Of a stretch of DNA of 64,000 bases, positions 57,635 to 64,000 are shown in pieces. Where the stretch lies: NCBI GenBank assembly GCA_037893225.1, contig JAZGUH010000204.1, positions 1,426,001 through 1,490,000 of the forward strand, given 5' to 3'. A program made the position numbers and the translations under genes. Each line of letters opens with the position of its first letter. The first letter of the stretch is position 1. The notes beneath the pieces were generated by a model, which was not told where the DNA came from, did no database searches, and saw nothing but the letters and a program-made list of their open reading frames with translations. Origin of the DNA: Hippasteria phrygiana. Taxonomy: Eukaryota > Echinodermata > Asteroidea > Valvatida > Goniasteridae.

Positions 57635-58912
57635 ATGAACGCAATTTATGGAAGCAAACTGAATCCACACAGAAGTTTAAAAAATCCTAGAGCGTTGAAG
57701 GGGTTGAGACAATCGATGGTTATTACTCATAATCCTAGTACCGCGTTGGCTGGCAGTATGTTGATCGTTGAATTTCCTATGTTGAGTCAAGACGATGTAG
57801 TCGTGCCGGGTACAGTACGATTAGCTTTTAATATAGACTTAGAATCTGAAGGCACTGGCGAAGATGATGCAAGAACTCTATATTATAACGTTGCCCGAAA
57901 TTTAATTAGTGGCGTAAGAATCAAACTAGAAGGTAAAGATTTCGTAGCGTTTACGGATGCCGATGTATATAACGCGTATAAAGACTTGTGGCGACCAGCC
58001 AGCGCGAACGATGCGTATCGAGGACTTGAAGATAGCAACATTACGAAACTCAGAATCGACGCTAGTGATGGGGTTGCTAGCGCGAATGGTGGAAAAGACA
58101 AAGCGATTGCCAACGCTTACGGTAATCGATATTACATTCCTCTAGATTTTGAAATGCTTACGGATCATCAGCCTTTTAGTCCATCGACGCTCAAAGATAG
58201 ACTAACTTATGAATTTACATTTAACGATAACGCGAGCGTAGTAAAATCTACCGATTCTAACGCGAAGTATAACATTTCGGGGTTAAATCTCGAGTTTGAA
58301 ACGGTGACTAATAAAACATTGGCCGATAGTATCAGACTAAAATATCGAGGTAAAACTCATTTTCTATACGAAAAAGTTCAAAGATATACGGTTTTAACGT
58401 TAAACAAGTCAGATACTACTTGGAACATTAATCCAAATCAAGCCATTAGAAGTCTCAAAGGTATACTTCTTTTATTTAAAGAGTCGGGTGAAAAAGATCC
58501 TCGAATTTTTTATAATCCAAAGATCGAAAAAGTAGACGTTACGATAGAGGGTAAGCCGAATCAATTGTATAGTCAGGGCATGAAGCGTTATCAACACTGG
58601 GATGAGATTACCAAGTTTTTCGGCGACTCTAATACAGAATTTGGTGCCAGCGTGTCCAAAGACTTAGGCTTGCACGATATGTCTATAGGCTCCTACTTAA
58701 CCACTAGTTACGGTCTTTGGCTAGATACGAGGGTAACCGACGACAACAAAAGTCACGGTTCTGGCAGGAAAATAGGAGACGTGGGTGGCGGTATTTCTCT
58801 ACATTTAGAAAGAGAGGCTGAGGCATCTGGTGGACTATCGTGTTACGTTTTCTTGGTGATGGATGGTCAGTTGGTGCTAGAAGATGGAAGATTTAGCGGT
58901 AGTTACTCTTAA
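57635..58912 (+). CDS. MCP: Major capsid protein, double jelly-roll type
   Basis: 425 residues. The middle and C-terminal parts carry signatures of Polinton/adintovirus major capsid proteins: FYNPKIEKVDVTIEGKPNQL, then GSYLTTSYGLWLDTR (GLWLDTR at about 360-366), HGSGR at about 375, and a CYVFLVMDGQLVLEDG end. The family forms trimeric capsomers of two jelly-roll folds, as in the adenovirus hexon. The preceding beta-rich region includes EFPMLSQDDVVVPGTVRLAF. The gene order MCP then ATPase fits a packaging module. The start is ATG after GTAAA. It is somewhat short for the family but shows no break. Confidence 0.9.
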   Translation: MNAIYGSKLNPHRSLKNPRALKGLRQSMVITHNPSTALAGSMLIVEFPMLSQDDVVVPGTVRLAFNIDLESEGTGEDDARTLYYNVARNLISGVRIKLEGKDFVAFTDADVYNAYKDLWRPASANDAYRGLEDSNITKLRIDASDGVASANGGKDKAIANAYGNRYYIPLDFEMLTDHQPFSPSTLKDRLTYEFTFNDNASVVKSTDSNAKYNISGLNLEFETVTNKTLADSIRLKYRGKTHFLYEKVQRYTVLTLNKSDTTWNINPNQAIRSLKGILLLFKESGEKDPRIFYNPKIEKVDVTIEGKPNQLYSQGMKRYQHWDEITKFFGDSNTEFGASVSKDLGLHDMSIGSYLTTSYGLWLDTRVTDDNKSHGSGRKIGDVGGGISLHLEREAEASGGLSCYVFLVMDGQLVLEDGRFSGSYS

Positions 58913-58942
58913 AAGAGTAAATTATCTACCTTACTATTAAAT

Positions 58943-59581
58943 ATGCATAAAACGTTTCCAAAAACACCACACTGCGCGCTAGTATGCGGTAGGACTAATT
59001 CGGGTAAAACCAAATATATTTTAGATCTATTAGAAACTGAGTATAAAGATCACTTTGAAAATATCGTAGTTATTTGTCCTACGTTAAGTAATAACAAGAC
59101 TTATCGCGAGAGACGTTGGTTGTGGTTAGATCCTGAGATATACCTATGCGATTTAGAGGTAGAAAAGTTGTCTCTCAACGAAGCTTTAGAATTTTATAGA
59201 GCTCGATTTAAAGGATCGCACGTTCTATTTTTGATAGATGATTGTAGCTCGGAACAAGAAATAAAATATCGTAAGGCGGCGCTCGGGAAAAACACTTGCG
59301 TTTTAACGAAATTGGCGTTTAGCGGTAGGCATGACAATCACTACTGTTGGTTAATGACTCAAAAGTATAATTGCGTAATGACAGATTTTAGAGCTCAAAC
59401 TGCATTTGTCGTATTGTTCTATTGCAAAGATAAAAATAGTTTCGATCAATGTCTCGATGAAAATGATGCGGTGCCTTTAGAAGAAAGATCGAGAATTAAA
59501 AAGATTTTAAGAGATGTGCCTTTTAGTAAATTATTGGTAAAAACTGATCCTCCAGTCTGTTGGCAGTTGATCTATAGATGA
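58943..59581 (+). CDS. ATP: Genome-packaging ATPase (FtsK/HerA, A32-like)
   Basis: 212 residues. Walker A is GRTNSGKT (16-23) and Walker B is VLFLIDD (94-100) with the following CSS. A sensor-like stretch (CWLMTQKYN) follows, and an arginine in AFSGRHDN may be the finger. This family translocates DNA into the capsid in Polintons, virophages and large DNA viruses. The gene starts 30 bp after the capsid gene, so co-expression is likely. A minisatellite begins right at its stop codon; the final residues LIYR are encoded by sequence resembling the repeat, so the original C terminus may have been altered slightly. Confidence 0.93.
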   Translation: MHKTFPKTPHCALVCGRTNSGKTKYILDLLETEYKDHFENIVVICPTLSNNKTYRERRWLWLDPEIYLCDLEVEKLSLNEALEFYRARFKGSHVLFLIDDCSSEQEIKYRKAALGKNTCVLTKLAFSGRHDNHYCWLMTQKYNCVMTDFRAQTAFVVLFYCKDKNSFDQCLDENDAVPLEERSRIKKILRDVPFSKLLVKTDPPVCWQLIYR

Positions 59582-59938
59582 TTGATAGATGGTTTATAGA
59601 TAACTGATAGATGACCTATAGATAACTGATAGATAACTGATAGATAACTGATAGATGACCTATAGATAACTGAACGATGACCTATAGATAACTGAACGAT
59701 GACCTATAGATAACTGAACGATGACCTATAGATAACTGATAGATGACCTATAGATAACTGATAGATGACCTATAGATAACTGATAGATAACTGATAGATG
59801 ACCTATAGATAACTGATAGATGACCTATAGATAACTGATAGATAACTAATAGATGACCTATAGATAACTGATAGATGACCTATAGATAACTGATAGATAA
59901 CTAATAGATGATCTATAGATTATCTAGTCATCTATAAA
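59575..59938. repeat. 22-bp minisatellite after the ATPase
   Basis: About sixteen copies built from tagataactgatagatgacc-type units, with shorter variants. It occupies the only large non-coding gap inside the element. Every frame contains stops (TAG, TGA, TAA), so it is not coding. There are no spacers, so it is not CRISPR. Confidence 0.92.
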
Positions 59939-59940
59939 AT

Positions 59941-60162
59941 ATGATAGAATATCTAGACCTATTATTAAAACTAGTAATAGCCATCAACTTATCTTTATTT
60001 TCTTACGATTATATTTCTTGTAGAAATAAGATTAAAAAATATAGTTCTATTTTAAATGAGCAAGTCGATAGAATCTCTAAGCACGTTATCTCAAGAACCT
60101 CATCCAATAGTAGCTGCTACACCCACGACCATAGCGATAACCCCAGAAGCAAATATGGCTAA
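59941..60162 (+). CDS. Small predicted membrane protein, overlapping
   Basis: 73 residues with an N-terminal hydrophobic helix (about 4-24) then a basic stretch (CRNKIKKY). The last 107 bp overlap the next gene in another frame. No family is recognised; the Ser/His-rich end is probably a by-product of the overlap. It may be expressed as a short leader protein or not at all. Confidence 0.35.
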   Translation: MIEYLDLLLKLVIAINLSLFSYDYISCRNKIKKYSSILNEQVDRISKHVISRTSSNSSCYTHDHSDNPRSKYG

Positions 60163-60769
60163 AAATAGACTTTTAGGCGTAGTTGCTGGTGGTGATTCTA
60201 AAAAATATTTCGGTAAAGAATACTCCGTCAATGAAATAGAGAGCTTGACCGCGGAAAAACAAGAAAAACTATATAAAAGATACGAAGCCAAGCTCGGTAA
60301 AGAAATGATAGTCAGTTTGGGGAGTTGCGTGTTGACCGTTTACGCAAAAGCTTTAGGCGCGACTTTGCCGCTGGCTTCACCATTCGGTTATAAACTTTGT
60401 TTAGATTCTGAAGAAGCCCTTATCAACGACCTAGAAAAAGATCCCGTTATTTCTAGCAGCTTGTCCAGTTTACTTTGCGAAGTGCATTACAATTATGGGG
60501 TTTATTTATCTCCTTTGGTGGCTATGTTGATCACGACTAAATATTTACAGGTAGATAGTAGTAATAGCGTTACAAATAATAGTAGTATTACAAATAATAG
60601 TAGTATTACAAATAATAGTAGTATTACTATAAAAGATGAGTCTAGAAACGACAACGACGTATCAAGTAGCAGAGACTCCTCGGCCTCCCCAAGAGCCGGC
60701 TCAGCCTCCCCAAGAGCCGGCTCAGTCGACTATATCAAGAGTCACAAAAAAAAGAGTAAAAGACCCTAA
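60056..60769 (+). CDS. Polinton protein with compact N domain and repetitive basic tail
   Basis: 237 residues. Residues 35-165 look globular: KNRLLGVVAGGDSKKYFGKE is followed by a Lys/Glu helix (LTAEKQEKLYKRYEAKLG) and several hydrophobic segments. Residues about 168-190 are 18-bp repeats (SSITNN), and the tail has tandem SASPRAG units and ends KSHKKKSKRP. The basic tail suggests nucleic acid binding. Function unknown. The last 134 bp overlap the next gene in a different frame, and the 21-bp duplication there is read in both frames. Confidence 0.75.
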   Translation: MSKSIESLSTLSQEPHPIVAATPTTIAITPEANMAKNRLLGVVAGGDSKKYFGKEYSVNEIESLTAEKQEKLYKRYEAKLGKEMIVSLGSCVLTVYAKALGATLPLASPFGYKLCLDSEEALINDLEKDPVISSSLSSLLCEVHYNYGVYLSPLVAMLITTKYLQVDSSNSVTNNSSITNNSSITNNSSITIKDESRNDNDVSSSRDSSASPRAGSASPRAGSVDYIKSHKKKSKRP

Positions 60770-61052
60770 AAGAGTAGAGCAAGGTAAAAAACTGGCCGAA
60801 AGAAACAGAAAGATGAAAGAACAAATACAAAAAATGCAAAGTATAGAAGAAGAAGCTCCCCAGCAAACGCCAGCGCTAACGATGAGAGACATTCCGAGCT
60901 GGGGATATGCGATAGTTGGTTTGGTTGTTTTAGGAATTGGATATCTCGCGTTTAAAAAGAGTAAACCTGTAGATTCACAGCGAGAGGTGGGGGTAGGGGT
61001 TACGATCGCAACTTCAACCCCTAAAGTTGAAGAACTATTAGAAATGGAATAA
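60636..61052 (+). CDS. Basic, single-pass membrane protein
   Basis: 138 residues. The N-terminal part is proline-rich (duplicated RPPQEPAQ), then a strongly basic helix (KKRVKDPKRVEQGKKLAERN) and one membrane segment at about 90-108 (YAIVGLVVLGIGYLAFKK), followed by an acidic end (VEELLEME). The basic segment could contact DNA or act as a nuclear signal. The GYLAF end matches anchors in two other proteins of this element. The start is ATG after TATAAAAG, inside the previous gene. Confidence 0.8.
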   Translation: MSLETTTTYQVAETPRPPQEPAQPPQEPAQSTISRVTKKRVKDPKRVEQGKKLAERNRKMKEQIQKMQSIEEEAPQQTPALTMRDIPSWGYAIVGLVVLGIGYLAFKKSKPVDSQREVGVGVTIATSTPKVEELLEME

Positions 61053-61084
61053 ATAAAAAAAAATAAAATGTTAGTACAAGTAAA

Positions 61085-61318
61085 ATGGATACGAAAAACG
61101 TTGCAAATACTCTTTATCACGGCGCTGTGTTGAGTTTGTTGACCGTAGGTTATACTATGTTGAGTAAAAAACTTTTGAAAATTAAGCCTGCCCATTTAGG
61201 AAAGTTAGACGTAGAAGATACGGTAAAAATCACCGCTACGGTAGGTAGCGCTCTAGCTACTCAGACTTGGTTGGTGAGCCAAGGAATAATTCCTCAGAAT
61301 GTGGTAAATACTACGTAA
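61085..61318 (+). CDS. Small protein with two hydrophobic segments
   Basis: 77 residues. Hydrophobic stretches at about 13-28 (GAVLSLLTVGYTML) and 47-68 (ITATVGSALATQTWLV) are separated by a basic linker (KKLLKIKPAHLGKL). Start context GTAAAATGG. I recall similar short proteins from other invertebrate Polintons, with no known function. Confidence 0.75.
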   Translation: MDTKNVANTLYHGAVLSLLTVGYTMLSKKLLKIKPAHLGKLDVEDTVKITATVGSALATQTWLVSQGIIPQNVVNTT

Positions 61319-61343
61319 AATATAAAATATATGACTTTATAAA

Positions 61344-62546
61344 ATGGCTGAAGGTGGAGAATTTATACCTATGGATGAAATGGGTCGAGAAGACGAACGG
61401 GAAGACAACGACGCCGATGCAGATGATGATTTTGAAGATGTCAATGACGACGATGGTTTAGGAATATACCCTGACCATGATTTTGAATGGGATAGATCGG
61501 CTGAACCACAACCGCCTACGATGGATGAAGCTGGTAATATTATAGATAAATATCGTGATATGCATAAAGAAGGTTTAGCTAATGGTTTTTATGATGATAT
61601 GGAAAAAAACCGCGGATTATTTAGGCCAGAGCGCATTAGGTACGAACTTTTTACTAAGGATGAAAATGGTATTTACTTCGACGGTGTTAGATTGACTGCT
61701 AAAAAGAATCCCGGTAGATTTGTACTTGAAAGGACGTTAAGAACCAACTTTAAAGAGAAGTTTCCAGACAGAAACTTTAATAGATTTTTAAAACAAGATT
61801 TGGGTTTATTAACAAAAAAAGAACAAGAAGTGCGAGAGTTAGAACACTTTTTAGATGATGCTGTTAAGAGACACGTCACTCCAAGACGACAAGTTGAGGT
61901 AGCCAACGATATACACGATTATATAGAAGATGTGTTTAAAATCAATGGTCCTACAATTCCTCCACCTCTACCGAGAGAAGTAGATGCTCAAGCGCAAACT
62001 GAGGGGCTAAATTATAGAGAACTTGCAGCTTTAGACAAAAAACTACAAACGCTCCGTGGTAGTTTAGAACTAAATTTAGCCGAGCTGAGTAGGATAGATG
62101 ATGAAATTGCTAAAACAAAAGTAGCCTTAGGTGAATCAGAAAATGAAAACGAGCTAGACTACCTAGCTAATCAATTAAGAGATCTCGAAGGTGAAAGAGC
62201 GCCTAGATTAGAGGCTGTACGAAGCAATACAGAAAGTATCCAAAACCAATTTCTGAGAATCAAAGAAACGATTAATAAAATATTAGAAAGAGATACCTCA
62301 CTAAGAGAAAAGATTAGAATTCTGTTTCGAGAACAGGGTGTGACGGTCGTTAGTGTATTGGCCGCGTTTGCTTTAGCTATAAGTACGATCGTTGCTTCGT
62401 TGGTGGCTGCTTTTGGTGGGGGTGGTGCAGCGACCGCTGCGGCGGTTGTTCCGACTCCAACGCCTACTCCGCCTAAACCCGGAGGTAACGTGAAAGATTG
62501 GATAAGTAATCATTTAAAGAATTTGGCTAATTTAGTATACCCGTAG
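61344..62546 (+). CDS. Acidic, coiled-coil, membrane-spanning Polinton protein
   Basis: 400 residues. The first 50 residues are very acidic (a DADADDDFEDVNDDD run). A region around 80-175 (YELFTKDENGIYFDG, NFNRFLKQDLG) is probably globular. Residues 225-315 form a heptad-rich coiled coil (LQTLRGSLELNLAELSRIDD). SLREKIRILFREQGVTVVSVL leads into a membrane segment at about 333-356, a Gly/Ala stretch, a PTPTPTPPK linker, and a NVKDWISNHLKNLANL end. From memory, related Polinton proteins continue for several tens of residues beyond this point, so the stop at 62544 may have shortened this one. Start context ATAAAATGG. Confidence 0.85.
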   Translation: MAEGGEFIPMDEMGREDEREDNDADADDDFEDVNDDDGLGIYPDHDFEWDRSAEPQPPTMDEAGNIIDKYRDMHKEGLANGFYDDMEKNRGLFRPERIRYELFTKDENGIYFDGVRLTAKKNPGRFVLERTLRTNFKEKFPDRNFNRFLKQDLGLLTKKEQEVRELEHFLDDAVKRHVTPRRQVEVANDIHDYIEDVFKINGPTIPPPLPREVDAQAQTEGLNYRELAALDKKLQTLRGSLELNLAELSRIDDEIAKTKVALGESENENELDYLANQLRDLEGERAPRLEAVRSNTESIQNQFLRIKETINKILERDTSLREKIRILFREQGVTVVSVLAAFALAISTIVASLVAAFGGGGAATAAAVVPTPTPTPPKPGGNVKDWISNHLKNLANLVYP

Positions 62547-62923
62547 GTGTGGTGCTAGAAGGATTAGCTATAGGATGTGTGGGTGTAAGTTTGGTATTAA
62601 AACGATTTAGTAAAAAGTTTAGGGGTAAAGCTAAGAAACACGATGAGATTAGAGTAGTAGCAGAAACAAAATTAAATACGATAAATGAATTAGTGTCTCA
62701 GGCTGTAGATGATGGCGACGTCTCCCACGAAGAATTTACTTTAATTAACGATGAATTAAAAAAGTTTTATGGAATGAAAGAAGATATTAGGGCACAAACT
62801 AAAGCGAGGGAAGAGTCTGTTTCTAACCAAAAAGAAATAGACGATGAGGTCAAAAAGAAAGTGGTTGAGCTTCTAGCGAAAGAAAAAAAAGATCTTATCG
62901 CAAAACTTACAACTTCAAATTAG
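62531..62923 (+). CDS. Polinton helical protein without a visible ATG start
   Basis: The open frame runs from just after a TAA at 62528 to TAG at 62921. It encodes a short hydrophobic segment (GLAIGCVGVSLVL), a basic patch (KRFSKKFRGKAKKHDEIR) and a helical domain (AETKLNTINELVSQAVDDG...EEFTLINDELKKF). Similar proteins follow the coiled-coil gene in other Polintons. Here no ATG occurs before the hydrophobic segment; candidates are GTG at 62549/62552 or ATA at 62537, so the start codon has been lost, is non-AUG, or lies on a spliced exon. Near its end is the A_AAA_AAA heptamer. Confidence 0.65.
   Translation, partial: FSIPVGVVLEGLAIGCVGVSLVLKRFSKKFRGKAKKHDEIRVVAETKLNTINELVSQAVDDGDVSHEEFTLINDELKKFYGMKEDIRAQTKAREESVSNQKEIDDEVKKKVVELLAKEKKDLIAKLTTSN
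62884..62890 (+). promoter_or_regulatory. Candidate -1 ribosomal frameshift heptamer
   Basis: A AAA AAA in exact X XXY YYZ register with the upstream frame (GAA AAA AAA GAT). A -1 slip joins that frame to the open stretch that ends at 63033. No downstream pseudoknot was worked out. Confidence 0.4.
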
Positions 62924-63033
62924 AAATATGTAAAGAGTACGCTGTGCCTGTAGGGCATAGCGGTGAACCACCTAGCTATGAGAGTGCTCAAGAGAGTTTA
63001 GAGACTAGGCCTAGCGCTCCTTGCAAAGAGTAG
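62890..63033 (+). CDS. -1 frame extension with PPSY and PSAP late-domain motifs
   Basis: 47 codons plus stop, open in the -1 frame relative to the preceding gene and lacking any ATG. It holds EPPSYE (PPSY at 62968-62979) and RPSAP (PSAP at 63010-63021), separated by 10 residues. PPxY binds WW domains of NEDD4-type ubiquitin ligases and P(S/T)AP binds TSG101; retroviral Gag and filovirus matrix proteins use this pair for ESCRT-dependent budding, and adenovirus protein VI uses PPxY. Either a programmed frameshift makes the extended form, or a single-base change in the A run has disconnected an original C terminus. Confidence 0.5.
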   Translation, partial: RSYRKTYNFKLEICKEYAVPVGHSGEPPSYESAQESLETRPSAPCKE

Positions 63034-63161
63034 TTGTAGTTAGTAACGCAGTAGAGCGTAGCTATGTGAGTATAGTAGATTTATGTAAATACAAAAATAA
63101 CCCTCACCTCTCCAGTAGAGGTGAGGGTTATTTTTTTTTTGTTCCGAGAGTTGGCCGCCCG
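63034..63161 (+). terminator. 3' untranslated region with terminator-like hairpin
   Basis: 63093-63111 and 63117-63135 form a perfect 19-bp stem with a 5-nt loop, with the right arm running into ten or more T. It lies after the last gene and just before the terminal repeat. The form resembles a bacterial intrinsic terminator; in a eukaryotic element it could be an RNA 3'-end signal or a replication or packaging hairpin. Confidence 0.5.
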
Positions 63162-63376
63162 GGCGCCCGGGCGTTTTCGTACGCTTGTGGACTATGGAAA
63201 ACACTTTTTATTTTCTTGATTTTGTGCAAATTTTGGTGTGTAGTACCCCAGCAAAATTTTGGGCGATTTTTTGACTATTTTGTTTTTTAAAAATTTGACA
63301 TATATACCTACAGCAAAATTGGAGAGAAAAGTGAAAAAACAGGATTTGTCGCTGAATCGGCATTTACCTTACTACT
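63162..63376 (-). repeat. Polinton right terminal inverted repeat
   Basis: 215 bp, the complement of 48712-48937 apart from an 11-bp indel and a few substitutions. The last bases are ccttactact, followed by TCTGG. Confidence 0.95.
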
Positions 63377-63381
63377 TCTGG

Positions 63382-64000
63382 TACAGTGTTTGTGGACAAA
63401 CACAGGGCTGTTTTGTTTTTTTGTGTAAAATTGTGATTAAAATGAAATTTCAAAAATTTCAAAAATCATAAACAAAATTGACGATGACGTCATCATGACA
63501 TCATTTCAGATTTTGCATGCTAGTTACAGTTTCTACCTACCCACCAATTTTCATGACGATCGGACCTATCCTTATATGTGTTTTTAAAAAGCACATTTTT
63601 GATGTCATCATGTCGTCACACATTTTTTTCCCTTTTAGGGCATATCTTTGAGACCTACCAAAGCTATAACAAAAAGAATTTTGAAAATATCTTGTTTTGT
63701 TTGCCAGATATATTTAAAAGAATTTTACGATTTCAAAATTTCAAAAATTCATAACAAATCACGTGATGACGTCATCATGACGTCATTTCAGATTTGGCAT
63801 GCTGGTGGCAGTATCTACTTACCCACCAATTTTCATGACGATCGGACCTATCCTTATATGTTTTTTAAAAAAGCACATTTTTGATGACGTCATCATGACG
63901 TCACACATTTTTTTCCTTTTTAGGGCATATCTTTGAGACATACCAAAGCTATAACAAAAAGCATTTTGAAAATATCTTGTTTTGTTCGCTAGATATATTG
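63382..64000. repeat. TGACGTCA-rich repeat, right of Polinton
   Basis: Begins tacagtgtttgtggacaaac, as at 47.31-47.33 kb, then continues with two diverged units (atcggacctatccttatatg, caaagctataacaaaaag) of the family seen left of the Polinton. The array runs off the window. Confidence 0.85.

Larger units (their letters stand above)
48712..63376. mobile_element. Polinton/Maverick, complete
   Basis: Polintons are self-synthesising DNA transposons that encode a protein-primed DNA polymerase, a retroviral-type integrase and virus capsid and packaging genes. This one is 14,665 bp, starts AGTAGTAAGG and ends CCTTACTACT. It has long terminal inverted repeats and is flanked by TCTGG on both sides (48707-48711, 63377-63381). 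The flanks joined together match related host repeats, confirming the insertion point. All large frames are open, so the copy is young. Polintons usually give a 6-bp duplication; only 5 bp match here. It is distinct from retroviruses despite the shared integrase. Confidence 0.95.

Noticed and set aside
59575..59938. CRISPR-like array in the Polinton
   Set aside because: Units are contiguous 22-bp minisatellite copies with no unique spacers and no cas genes.
63043..63074. Similarity to the segment encoding TPYERSYAS at about 55903-55935
   Set aside because: Only about 30 bp with an 11-base identical core; could be chance or a short duplication, and no reading frame supports it.
63021..63290. 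89-codon frame across the Polinton right end
   Set aside because: Runs through the terminator-like hairpin and the terminal inverted repeat; unrelated to known Polinton proteins.

Overview
The window looks like a metazoan nuclear genome, most likely a marine invertebrate deuterostome such as an echinoderm or a relative. This is inference. It rests on GT-AG exon fragments, many TACATGTA and TAGGCCTA motifs, and an unusually mixed load of DNA transposons (THAP/TTAA elements, hAT, pogo, piggyBac-like, Harbinger-like and tyrosine-recombinase remnants). No ribosomal RNA gene, bacterial operon or CRISPR array is present.

1-48.7 kb is host DNA dominated by repeats. In order it holds: a decayed Gypsy-type gag on the minus strand; an LTR pair, one copy split by a 2.7-kb element with an 8-bp target duplication; minisatellites at 3.2 and 4.8-5.4 kb; a broken RecQ-like helicase exon; a LINE 3' end; an 886-bp tandem duplication (11.55-13.33 kb); a TTAA-flanked element carrying a THAP exon (15 kb); a 3.7-kb giant inverted repeat (16.8-20.5 kb); foldback elements; two copies of one 8-bp-TSD element in opposite orientation (23.8-26.9 and 27.1-28.5 kb), the first holding a tyrosine-recombinase remnant; a terminal-repeat element filled with about 610-bp repeats rich in TGACGTCA (30-32.9 kb); pogo and piggyBac-like elements; and a second THAP element (46.3-47.2 kb). 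The only plausible cellular gene is a pair of phase-compatible exons at 29.55 and 41.40 kb.

48,712-63,376 is an essentially complete Polinton/Maverick, a virus-like self-synthesising DNA transposon of 14,665 bp. It has 226/215-bp terminal inverted repeats and a 5-bp flanking duplication (TCTGG), and it sits in the TGACGTCA-rich repeat family. It encodes a protein-primed family B DNA polymerase, a retroviral-type integrase (minus strand), a major capsid protein, an FtsK/A32-type packaging ATPase, two mosaic paralogues that may be minor capsid or spike proteins, and about eight small proteins, many with a membrane segment. Replication would use POLB, insertion INT, and particle formation the capsid protein and ATPase. 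No adenovirus-like protease is visible.

The most interesting signals are in this element. At its right end a canonical A_AAA_AAA heptamer would shift ribosomes by -1 into a 47-codon tail holding PPSY and PSAP, the two classical ESCRT-recruiting late-domain motifs. Two neighbouring paralogues share near-identical blocks around diverged segments. Most genes start in a TAAAATG context, and three otherwise unlike proteins end in the same GYL(A/V)(Y/F) membrane anchor.
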